A stretch of 64,000 bases of DNA. Origin: Allolobophora icterica (Eukaryota > Annelida > Clitellata > Crassiclitellata > Lumbricidae). The translations under genes were made by a program, and so were the position numbers. Positions 22,510 through 34,900 of the stretch are shown here, piece after piece (the stretch's first letter is position 1; each line of letters opens with the position of its first letter). A model generated the notes under the pieces. It saw only the letters and a program-made list of their open reading frames with translations. It searched no databases and had not been told where the DNA came from. Location of the stretch: positions 12,742,965 through 12,806,964 of the forward strand of contig OY744605.1 in NCBI GenBank assembly GCA_963556255.1, read 5' to 3'.

Positions 22510-22713
22510 TATCATGGCGCCGAATAAATGCTTCCAGTTTGACGTCACTTCCGGTCATGCGCAGAGTGTAATCGCCGATCGGAGATGATCGATGGAGTTG
22601 TCGTTGATTGATCAGTAAATGTTGGTTATTGCTTTATTCGGACGGCTTTTGCACGGTCTAATAGGACATCGACGTCTCTACTGTCCACCTCTTTAGGATT
22701 CGAAGCCGCTAAT
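22510..22713 (+). promoter_or_regulatory. Probable SCAI promoter and 5' leader
   Basis: Within 50 bp are TGACGTCA (CRE-like, 22540-22547), CACTTCCGGT (ETS-like, 22546-22555) and CATGCGCAG (NRF1 half-site-like, 22556-22564), with ATCATGGCGCC (YY1-like) at 22511-22521. No TATA box is seen. This is the usual layout of a housekeeping, TATA-less promoter. Two short upstream ORFs follow, at 22585-22611 (8 codons plus stop) and 22619-22696 (25 codons plus stop). The coding start is ATG 22714. Confidence 0.6.
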
Positions 22714-22907
22714 ATGTATTCGCCGACGACATGGGCCAAACAGCGGCGATCGGAGTTCAAGGCTGGCCAGCTCTCGCACCAGCAGTCCCTGTCAGTCTCC
22801 AACATGTCGAACGCCGTGGCCGTCGACATGGATGAAAACGAACGAAAAATCGTCAACGAATTCTGCCATTATTTAGAGAAATCGAAACAGCTCTTTAACG
22901 GCCTAAG
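22714..22907 (+). CDS. SCAI: SCAI exon 1
   Basis: Residues 1-64 and two bases of Arg65. It starts at ATG 22714 and the donor is AAG|GTGCGT. The divergent basic N-terminus (KQRRSEFKAG) leads into the conserved NEFCHYLEKSKQLFNGLR. Confidence 0.92.
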
Positions 22908-25900
22908 GTGCGTGCCTGTTGCATTCCCATGCGAGATAGTAGGAGGAGGGAGCGTGCGATGTCGGTTGGTGTTCCGTTGTCTTTGGATGACGTATTTATG
23001 ACATCTTAAATAATTGTCTGGATGCGTGGTTAGTCCTGATTCAGAGCCAGACGGGTGGAGAAATGTTGGTGATGGCTTTTAGGGTTTAAATAACACACTT
23101 ATTGTACCGCCATTGACAAAATTGCTCGTATATGTGTTGCAATGGACAGGTGGTAAACTAACACCCTATCAGAAAAACAAAACATTACCTGTTGCTGGTT
23201 AAGCAGAATTCATATGAAAGCCTGAAAAATAGTCTTAGGTATAGTTTTTAGTAAGTTAGACATTGTTGCCTGCTGTTTGGTTACATATGTTTTAGCCAGA
23301 CTATCTGTAAAACACAATGTGCTAGACAAGACAGATATTATTCTCTACCATAATTTTTGTTAGAAATAGGAAAATTACTGAAGTTAAGGTATTTGCCAAC
23401 GACTCTGCTTTTTATAATTTTTCCTGAGTGATCTTTATGTTATCAGATTTTTGGCTGTGAATGTGGCTTTGACAGAAGTTCATTTTGACTCTCACTAAAC
23501 GACTGGTTACGATGACTGTTGTTGCTGCTGTAAGTGGAATAGTAGTCTGGTTGTGGGTTCATTGCATGTCAGGCCAAACAATACTTTAAATTGTAATTGT
23601 AATTACGACAATTTATATAGCATCGTCAGTAGCGAGAGCTCTACTTCTAAGATGCTTTGCACACGCACTCACAAACACACTATCTACTGTCAGTGCAAAT
23701 GCTAATGCTCAGAGTTATGTAGCCACAGTTTTAACTGGTGTTTAAACATAGATAAAGTTTAAAATAAACTTTAAAGTTTCTTTCCTTCTCGTAGACTTGA
23801 GAATAATAAAGTACAGAGGAATAAAGTACTGAAGGTCTATAGTCATTCAAATGAAAATGGCAAAATGTTGGATTGCCCACTCACCTGCATGTACTAAGCT
23901 AACTGTGGGTCGCAACATAAAACTGGGACGTGAAGCTCTGGCAAGTGGGTTGCCAAATTTTTTCGAGAATATTTTTTTTCTTTTGGAGCAACATTACTTA
24001 CATTGTTACATCTAGTTGATTTTAGATTGCAATAAATTGTAAACTGTTTTTACCTAAGTTTCCTTTTAATGCTTTAAATATGCTGGCCAATTTGTAAACA
24101 CTGTACGTAAATCCGCATATTTCGATGCCAATTTACTAAGCAAATTTCAGTACACAGTGCTTAATTTTACACAGAGGATACTGAGACTGCCAAGATATTC
24201 AGAAGTGGGTTCTGACCCAGAGAAGTTTGGGAACCGCTGTACTAGACTAAGTCTGATATGACAACATTTCCAGTAGGGCATAATTGGAAATCGCCTCGGA
24301 CATTCGCCTCGGCCGAATATCCTGTTTTTTGGAAGTATTCGCCTCGGCACATACTGTACACACAAATAGTTGCAAATAAAATGTTTAAAGTTAATCAAAA
24401 GTACAAAAAACACCAACATCGGAAGTCCACAATGGAAGTCAAGTCCATTTAATTGATTATTTATTTCTAAAATTCAGAATGTGTTAGTCAGTTATTACAA
24501 GTACAAAAATTTATTTCGATAATTTTTTATTTCATCAAAATGTGAAACTTCGCATATGGAACAAATGATACTCGGTTTGTACCCGGATCCGGCAAATAGT
24601 ATATCCAAATACTCGGATTCGGTACTCGGTGGAAAATGTCTACCCGGTTATGCCCTATTTTCCAGATGCACAATGTTTGGTGGTCCGCTTGCTGAGCTTT
24701 CAGACCAAAAGGTCACGGGTTCAAATTCCCATCAGGACAGAAAGATATGTTAATGTTTTCTGTTTTACTACCAACCTTGACTGCTATGCATTCTGTACAT
24801 GAGCTTCTACTCTACTTCTATATTCAGGCGGTTGAAGACCAATCTGCTTAATCATGGTTTAGTTTTATTACATTCGGTACACCTTAAAAAATTTTTGAAA
24901 GAGGAATTATATTAATATCCACTATAGTTGTTCCTCATTTCTTTCAAGTTGACTTTGCAAGGATCTAATATTGTTCCTTTCTTGGAAACAAACAATTCTG
25001 CCAAAATCATATGATTCTAGTAATGTTGTTCAAAGGGTTGTTCAATCAACCTGAAAGTTATCAGCATTGAAAAGCATCGACACAGCTGCAGGTACTGTTC
25101 ACAAATGTGACAGCTTGTATTCATAATTAAGTACATGACAGACGCAAATCAGTTACACCAGAAATAAAATCAGTTGTTGCTAGTGATCACTTTTCCACGT
25201 TCTTCATCTGATGCAACCGACTAACGGATGATTTAGCACGGTGTGCAAGACATCAGGGTGCTTTCTCGAGAATCTGGAATATGTTTGCGATTATCTTCAT
25301 TGATCTGAATTGGTTATATTTCAGAATCTTTTCTGTTTATTTACTCATTGAAAGTGCTCATAAGAGTAACTGAACATTCATCAGCATCATCGACAACCTT
25401 GAGTGATTTGATGACAGCTTCGGCTTCTTTATAAATATTGCACAATATCATTCCAAGTTCCTGGACTACTGCCTGACTAGACGGCAATGTCTAGCATGAC
25501 TAAGTGCAGAGCGGTTGTTGATGAAGATGTAACCAATTCGTGAAGCTGCTTGTTGATCCCTCAAACTCTTTAGTCTTCTCCATACAAAATCATGGATTCT
25601 GTAATCGGTCTCTTCTCATCATCAGAAATCTTTATGGAAAATAAAGTGGACCTAGCTCTGATGCAAGATCCCGCAGATGATGGGACAGTTTCTTCATATC
25701 AGCCAGTGAAACAGCTTTGTTTATCATGGCATACTGCTTGATTCTCTTCAAAAGAAACAAATCATTGACATGAGCATCACTAGCCACTGGACATGCTCTC
25801 CATGCCTGCACATAAATATGAGAAGCAAAAACAAAATTCTGTTACATTCTTTGTGTCAGTAGCAGCCACCTGAAATTGGTCCATAAACAGGTTAATTGTA

Positions 25901-28900
25901 TAGAATATATGACAGGCCATTCGTCTGGCCATGTTGTATGCACCATGCAGTCAGAAATGAGGCTGCTTATCCATTGTGGGACGCGGTGGTGTAGTGGTAT
26001 GTTCTGTGCCTTGTAACCGGAGGGTCGCAGGTTCGAATCTACCTCAAGCCACTGCGTAGTGACCTTGGACAAGTTGCTCACCCACAATTGTCTGTGAGGA
26101 AGGCAACGGGAAACCACCTCACTCATCTCATCCCCGGGTGGCATAAAGCCAATGAACCTGCCTTCGGGCAGAGAACTCATCATCATCCATTGTCAGTCTG
26201 CAGCCTAATACCAAGAGACAGAGTTCAATCATTTCTCTGTAGTCTTCTTTTGGCAGAACAACCTGTAAAAAATGAACAGACTGAGCTGAAACAGCATTGG
26301 ATTATCAAGTCAAGTGTCATCTAGCGGTTTATAGTTTCTTTGATTGATGTTTGGCCAGAACTGCTGAAACCTTTCAAACAGTTCAACGTTTGGACTGCTT
26401 CTAGGACCCAGCCAGATGGTGAAGACTTTGAGGAAAATTATTCCATGCATATGGCGTCGGCGTGAGAAGTACATTAGATTTCATTTGATCAACTGTTTTA
26501 GCCATTACAATGACCTGTGTTAGAAGCCATTGTGTCGAAGCACATGCCTACAATGTCAGCTTTAACTTCCCAAAGTGTGACTAACTTGCCCAGTCACTAA
26601 TTGTCATAACCATAGCTATCACTTGGCATTTTTTATTATTATTATTATTATTATTAGCACCATCTATAGCACCGATGTCTAATGCACAAGGCATGAACTG
26701 ATGATGCATTTAACCTCTTTCTGGTGTGCTAAAGATCGTCTGTGTGCCTTGTTGTAGAGATCTGCCACAGTATGGTCATAAGCAATGGCAGTCATATTTT
26801 GGTCGGACATTTGATGTTTATACAAAATTGTGGAAATTCCAACAACAGAATCGGTAAGTGTGTTATAGGAATAGAGTATATTTCATAAGCTTCAGATTGC
26901 TGTTAACTGTTGCACACAGTTGTACATCATGCCACAAGAACAGTTTTTAGTGGTAGTAGAGTAAAGACTATGTCTGGTCTTGCTTAAAGCTGGATTAGGA
27001 AGTTTTGCTTTTCTATCGTAATTCTGCACTCTAAGCTGGTTGTAAAAAACAGTCTTTTTTAAAATGCAATTAAGTTTTTCTTAGCTTTCACATCCTTGGT
27101 TACATCAGATGATGAATGCAGTAATTGGTTTCATGTAGCTGTGCCTGTAAATCAGAATTAGATGTTAGATAACTGAGATTCAGTTGTGTGTGTAGATTGT
27201 AGAAGTATATATATATACCAGGTATATATGCATTTATGGATGTGTGTGTAAGAATGCATTTTTTTCTTTACCCAATTATCCATGTAGCACCTTCAGGTTG
27301 AAGTTATCCTATAAATTGCAGAGTGAAAGTGCTATAATAAGATAGTGTAACGACATCCGTTTATTGTGTGTCGTGTTTGACTGCACTTGTCTTGAAAGAT
27401 ATATTGTCTTACCCAGTGTTTTAGTTGTCGGGGGGGTTGGGGGTTCAACCCCCCTAGTTCTCTTTCTAACCCCCTCAGCTAAGTAACTGAAAATATGTTG
27501 GGGGGGTTACTTTACTACAAAAAACTGGTGTTTGGTCTATGTGATTATGTGATTTGGTAATCTGCAAATTTTTGACCCCCCCCAGTTGTTTTTGGTCAAC
27601 TAAAACACTGGTCTTACCTATAGTGCAGGCAAAGCACTGTCAGTCATACAGCCTTTTTGTGAGTTACTGTAAATAGACATGGTGGTACTGGGATTCAAAC
27701 CCATGATGCAGCATTAATGGGAACACTTAATACTGCACAAGCTCTATGTTTCAATGATGCTAAATTGGATGCTGGAGATACAGTAGACGTGTATCACCGA
27801 ACCGCTCAGAATGGTGTAACGGAAGATAGGAATCTAGTCTGCACATTTTGGCATTGATGCTGTGAGTGGTAATTTTGAATTGACTGACTGAAGCCTACAT
27901 ATGTCATTGCATCGTTTGTGGGCAGTGAGGCTGCTGGCGTTGTTGGTAGTGCAAACGATGTCGAGGTCCCATGGCTGACTGAATGCAGGTCATAGTGGGC
28001 GTCCATGGCACCAGCAGCGGTGCGTTACGACGGTCCCTGGAGACCGTTCTAGCCAAACTGTTGGGTTATTTATTTAGAGACTGAAGTCTGGAGTTTGTGG
28101 GTCGATCTGGATGCACTGTTGTATTGTGCATGCGTCTACTTTTAAATTTATTCATATTGAAATGCATACACTGTGAGCTGATACATAAAACATTCAGTGT
28201 TGGGACTCCTTCAACAGGGCTTGATTTTTGTTTTAGCGTGTCAAGTTATCTTTAGCATTATATTTTCTTTTGGCAACCATTTCTGCTTTCGTATTTTGAC
28301 TAGTATAAGAGATGTTACGAGTAGTGCTAAGTTGGACTGTGGTGCTTTCATGTAGGGGTTTATTTTATGTAGTAAAATCTGGACAGTAAACCTAAGGTTC
28401 AGAAAATGTGCATCATTTTTCGATTCTGGTGTTTTTAAAAATGAAGAGTCACAAGACATCACTAAATATATACACACAATATTGTTTGTAAATTTTCTAG
28501 TTTTAGTCAGATTTTGAGATTACAGGTAGTTTTGTGATCTAACGATTGTAGTTTTGTTTACTAGTAAGTTGTAATCAGATTGTTTTGATTTGAATGGTGC
28601 TTGAACTGACAGCTTTGCTGATCAGAGGCTGTAGGTGTGTGTGTGCCAGAGGACTCTATCTACAGGTATCTAATGGCTGAGTGGTCTGTGCTTATGCACT
28701 GTGGATTTTATGACCATATCTGTAGGTTATGGTGGGGTGATGTTGAATGTTGTGAGGCAGGCATAGGTTGGAAATGGTAATAAAATGTTGTTTTGACTGT
28801 GGAATTGCCATGCAAAATGCAAAAATGTCAGATGCGGTTCTGTATGCTGTGACGATGGTGATTGTGAATTGCTGGGCTGCAGCTGCTGCTGCTGAAGTGT

Positions 28901-31900
28901 TGAGCACTTTTGAGTGTGAGGCTTTATATGAATTACATGGTGGCATATCTTAGGGTGGTGTTTGCGGGAAAAATGTTCTTATACCTCTCCTGTTATGCCA
29001 TTGTGTGTCTGTGATGATTTGTGTTTGTACACCAGACCTCATTATGATGCTGCCTTTAGGATCAGTATCGTGTAAAGTTAAGTAAAGTTCTCATGTGAAT
29101 GAATGAATATGAAATTTACGTGTTGGACGTCGTTGCTTGAATCACAGGCACAGTCAGTTGCTAAGAGAAACATAGGAATATGTGAACATAGGGGTGGCAT
29201 TGATTTACTTCACATGGCTTTGAGAGCTGGCAATGAACGAATCCTAAGGTCATGTACTGTTTTATAATAAGTTTGTGGTTGTGTTATAATGAAGTCAGTG
29301 TCTGAAGCTGAATTAAATCTGATCGACTTTTCCTAGCACACTGTATCAGTATTTATGCAATACAAAAGCATTTGGTGTCTAACTGTCTTTCTCTTCTGGG
29401 CTATTATTATTTGATATTGATAGTTTTCTGTAACCCATATGGGTAAGGAAAAGGTTGTTCAAAATTTTGTGGTGTGCTTCAGTCGTCTGATCCTTCAACT
29501 CCCATACAATGCTTCTGATGACTACACTTGAGTCTTGACCAAGACACGTAATTTGTAATAAATGAGTGATTACCTTACCATTCCTGTATGTTTATTTGTT
29601 TCAGACGTGTCATGACTACTGTAGTTGATTGACATTGTTGGGGTAGATGTAGCTTTTCAGCCGTAAACAATTAACAGAATTAACATTCAGTGAATTCCTT
29701 CAAAGACGGGACACTTTCATGAATGTTTAAAGGTGGATTAGGGCTATAGGCTGGCTTAGGAGATTCCTTGAAGTGGTGCAGTATTAATATCCATTTATGT
29801 TACATTACATTGCTGCAGCAATTGGACTATATGGTGTTATGTATAAATTATCAGCTGCCAGTACGGTAATTGATTTTTGAGGTGAAGACGGATGACTCAA
29901 GTTGACCTATCTGTGTTTTTGATTGTAGACAGATACTAGATACAAAGTATGGCTTGAAGCGGTGGCAGATTGGAGAGATTGCTTCAAAAATTGGACAGCT
30001 GTATTATCATTATTAGTAAGTTATGATCTTTTCCAAGCATTTAACAATATTTACAGAAGAAATGGAAAATCAGAGTTTAATGGAGCTGGTTAGTTAGTTA
30101 CTGTTTAACGACACTGTGTCATAATGAAGATGATGCAGGCTTGGAACTGGAATGGTGCTGGCTTAAGAGTAATTCTATTATGAGGTGTTTAAAATTTGCC
30201 TGCTTTGATACTTTTTACAGGACATGATTACCTGGCAACAGGCTTATAGGTGTGTGAATTTTTAAATAATCTTTAGTGATGATCTTGCTGAGGTGTAGTA
30301 TTGTTATATAATGTTAAACTTATTACTGAACTTGTAGGAATTTGGAAAAAGCAATGTGCTATAAATTTACTGACTAAAACATGAACTCTTGCTGTCTGTG
30401 GCATTACTGTTTCATTGGTTGTATAAATTTTAGCCAAACTGCCAGAACGTTTGACCCAACTGAACCGGACCTGAATCCTTCTATCACTCTGTGCCCTGCA
30501 CCACTACAAGGTTTTGATGTGCCTTATTTATTTCAGTCTACGGACAAGTGAGACGAATTATCTGAACGAAAGCTTTGCTTTCTACTCGGCAATTCGAATG
30601 AGAGGGTATTATTCAAAAGCCAGTAAAGAAGAAAGGTTTGTTTAGTTTTATCATAGTGTTTCTAAAAAGCTTTCGAACCTCTTTACTCTGCTTCGATTGA
30701 TATCGCATGGAATATTGAATAGTTTGCTGTGATGTCCGACAAACAGAATTTGTTTGAAGGATTCTTGAAAAATATTCAACAATAAATGCATCTGCTTGTC
30801 TTCGTAATTTTAATATCATTGAAGTACATTCAGTGAATATTAGGTTAAGGTTTGATTCATAAGTTTCGGTGTGTTTTGTAAGTTACCACAAGTTGGTGAT
30901 CTTTTTGCTGACGTTTCCAGTGTTTCTGCATAAGCATTGAGCAGTTTAAGTGGAAATATCACCTGTTGATTAAAAACAGAATTCTAAATTTGAATTTTTA
31001 GTCAACTGTTATGAAGTGAAGCAACGTCCTGGTTGAGAAATGCACCAGGTTAAGAGTCGTAGTAAATGGGAAATTGTTGAAATTATGGAACAAGGCAGGT
31101 CAAACCTTATTTGAACATTTCCATTTAACTAACTCTGTTTAAGAGCAGGAAGTCTTCAAAATACAACGCCAAGATGCTTAATGGATAACTTTTGCATGAA
31201 TCCTTCTTGCTGTAATTTTAATACCACTTTTCTGGTTTAATTCTTGACTGCACTTCAGCTTTCTTGTATGGTCATTAGACTGCAAAACAAAGTTGTTTGT
31301 CATCCTGTTTTTACTTTTTCTGTTAAAATTTGAAGAATTGTGTGGCATGAATTTTTTGCATTTCTTAAATGAATTAAAATATACCACTGATTGGTCAGGG
31401 TAACTATGTGCTGTTAAATGATGCATATGGAGTTATTTAAATACCTGTAACAATGACCTAATTATTTCATTTAGCGTAAACTGGATTAGCCTTCATCTCA
31501 TAATAATTTTTTATGAACAAAAATGGTCAATGATTTGATGTGTTTTATTAACATTTGCCATATGACTATTGCCATTTGTACACATTGTTATGCCTTTTGA
31601 TGAATTCTGATACTAAACATTTTACTTTTTAGACAGTTGGTTTGGTTACAGTAACTGCATGTAAACTAGATTTTTCCTTCTGTGCTTTTTCAAATCATAT
31701 CTGTTTAGTTTAGTTTATCACTTGTGTCAATTAGGGGTCCACCGGTAAGACATTTTCCGCCGGAAACCGAATCCGAGTATTTGGATGTATTTTTGCCGGA
31801 ACCGGTAACGAACCGGTAACGAACCGGGTACCATTTGTTCCATATGCGGAGCTTCACATTTTCATGTAATAAGAAATTATCGACATAAATTTGTGTAATA

Positions 31901-34900
31901 AGTGACTAATACAATTTGAATTGTAGTCATTTCTGTGCAGTTGTGAAGTTTTCTGTGTAATTGTTTTAAGATTGAACATTTATAATTTTATATACGTAAG
32001 TTTATTGAATAAGTTTTGAAAGAAAAAAAAAAGAAATTTTTTCGCAACTATTTGCGTCTACAATATTTGCCGAGCCGAATACTTCCGGAAACTGGATTTC
32101 CGGCCGAACCGAGTATCCGAGCCGGTTTCCGGTGGACCCCTAGTGTCAATGCATGACTTGCAACTTGTGCAATCTGACTTTTTGATGCTTTAAACTTTAT
32201 TTACGTGGGCCAACCATTAAGTGGGGATGATCTGTCCAGTAGGTGTACAGCTGAAGTTCCTTTGGATGCAGTTTTTATCTTGTCACAGTGTCTTGTGATG
32301 AGTGCTTGTGGTAGTAAATGAACAAACTTTGCAGCAGGAGGACTTTATTTGTCTGTAGGTTTTTGTGTCTGTGGCTTTTGATCCTGAGCACTATCCATCA
32401 ACAGAATCTCTGCTGTAGTATCACTTACATGTATGTACTATATGTATGTGTGTGCAGTGCAAATCCGTTTATGCATGGTTGTTGAGAGCCAAAGTTACCA
32501 TGACCTGGTGTTAACAAACTGGGGGTTAAAAGGGCCATACTGAAATGGTGCTAGGGCAATTCGTCGCCGGACAATTCGGCGCGGGCAATTCGGCGCGGGC
32601 AATTCGGCGCCGGACAATTCGGCGCGGCAAGTAATGGGTCGCAAGTAGAGGATCGCTGATGTCTGAGATAAATAACTGCAATAAACGAACGTCTATTAAG
32701 TTATATTTAACACCATTTGATGTATTTGAGTTGTTTCCTTCGGAATACGTTAAATGGCCAACCGTTCTTGCGACATGACGACGATTTTCCATGTTGGCAG
32801 CCGAAGAAGATCTCAACTTCCTTGCGGGATGTCGAGTCTGATTTGCAGACGGCACCTTTAATGTCAGTCAATTCGGATGCACTCAGTTATACACTATTCA
32901 TGGAACACGTAATGGCTTCAACATTCCTTGCGTTTTCGCTTTACTTCGTAATAAGACGGAAGCTACATACACGGCTTTGTTGAAGAAAATGGCGGAGATT
33001 AAGGCAACATTACAACCAGTTACTTTCATAACGGATTTTGAAAAGGGTGCGATGAATTACGGAAACCGCGCGTGCATTGATTAGGCCTACTTGCGCGGAT
33101 GCAGCCACAACATTAACTAATTAGATTAAATTAGATTGAGTGTTCGATGAACGACAGAAACCACTTATACACTTATAGAACTTTTTATGATTAGGGGCCT
33201 ACATAAAATTATAGTGATTAAATATTGTTGATAGCGTGATACATATAGTGTTGTCTTAAATAACCTATTAAGTGATCTACTTATGCCTCATTAGTGGGGC
33301 CCCATGGGGCTCGCACACGTATCGTTACGTATCGAAGTGTATGCGACGAATTGTCCGGCGCCGAATTGTCCGCGCCGAATTGTCCGGCGACGAATTGTCC
33401 GGCGACGAATTGCCCGGTCACCTACTGAAATACAGTAGTATATATAATTTACATCTTTGTGTGGCTAGAAACTCCGCCACTGCTCGTACTCTGACAGTGC
33501 CAGTCCCAAGCCTGGAAGAAGGAGGAGGGCGATGCTTATGATCTTTGTTATCACACAGTGTCGTCAAACAGCAGCTAGTACTACTGTGTGGCTAGAAAGC
33601 TCAAAGATATAGGCTGCATGATGTGAATGCACTTGCACTGGAGCCTGCAATCAGATAATTTTCTCTATTTTCGTTTTTTAAATGCCACATTAAATACGTA
33701 TCATTGAGAGTCATGATGTAACGGCTTGTTTGGCAAATTCACACACAAATGAAACCGTGCATAAACAGGTGTCCACTGTATACATGTATGTTGGTATTTA
33801 TGTACCAGTATGTATGTATGTATAATTGTATATGTATCTGAGCACTTTTGTAGCACCTTTTATGTAACTCACAGAAGCGTATGAGTGAACTTTGTGATTC
33901 AGCTGCACATGCTATGAGTATTTAATAATAATAACGTCTTCTCTTTAATTAAGCGCCTGCTAACCGCACTGCGCTGTACAGTGAACATACATATAGTAGC
34001 AACGGCAGCCACGCAGGGCGCCTTACATACATGTATACAGTAGAAGCACATGATAACAGTTTTACAGGAGTCGAATACAACTGTTTTTAACGGCAGCCAC
34101 ACAGGGCGCCAATCACGGCCTAACTCTCACTTAACTACTGCCGCCATCTAGCGAGTGGAAGGCTGAGTAAACCTTATGGAGGGCTACGGGATTCGATCTT
34201 GGTACCTTCTGCACTTCACGCCAGTGTGTTATCCATTACTCTACGGGCCCCTATAAGTCTGCCTTTTTTTAAATGCTTTGTTTGTAATAGGGCTGTGTTG
34301 TAAAATTTGTTCTGATAGCAGAGATTTTGTTGTAAAGATTCATTTTGTCATCACTTTTGGCACTTAACAGGTCAACAATGCACCAGTGAATCACAGTGCT
34401 GCATCATTTTGAAAGTGTCAGTTGACATGTTTGTAATTCAACATGTAAAGATAGGTTTTCGGTTATTGGATTGTCTTACAATCAGTTATGGATCAGTACA
34501 GCCAATGGGATCAGAACAAATATCATCTTCAATTTCCTTAATTAATGTGTTGAATACAGAAGGTCCTGGCAGACGCATTATTTAAGTTTTTGGATAGCCA
34601 AAGCCAGATGGTATGACTATCATGATGTGATACCACAGATCTATGTGTGCATCGAGAAATATGGTTATTCACAGCCTTTCTTACAAGTGGTTTGAAAGTA
34701 ATTAATTATTTGTGAGCCTGAGTCAGTAATTTGCAGTCTTGCTCATTTTTATTTGCCAATGTTTTATAGCGACAGTTCATCTGTATTCAAGCCAGTGCAT
34801 ATGCTGAGGTGTTGAGGTGTTTTTTAATAACACCTCTACCGTAGTCAACGCTATAACACCCACCTGTGGTGTTCATAATGTTGCATCACTGTAACTTGAA

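Noticed and set aside
25978..26060. Functional tRNA gene
   Set aside because: A and B boxes are present, but the sequence continues into a SINE core and is flanked by a 9-bp target duplication, so it is a SINE.
22908..29928. SCAI lacking the DLPQYG-to-FQQQ block
   Set aside because: A first pass seemed to show it missing, but the 96-bp exon at 26758-26853 encodes it with good splice sites and correct phase.
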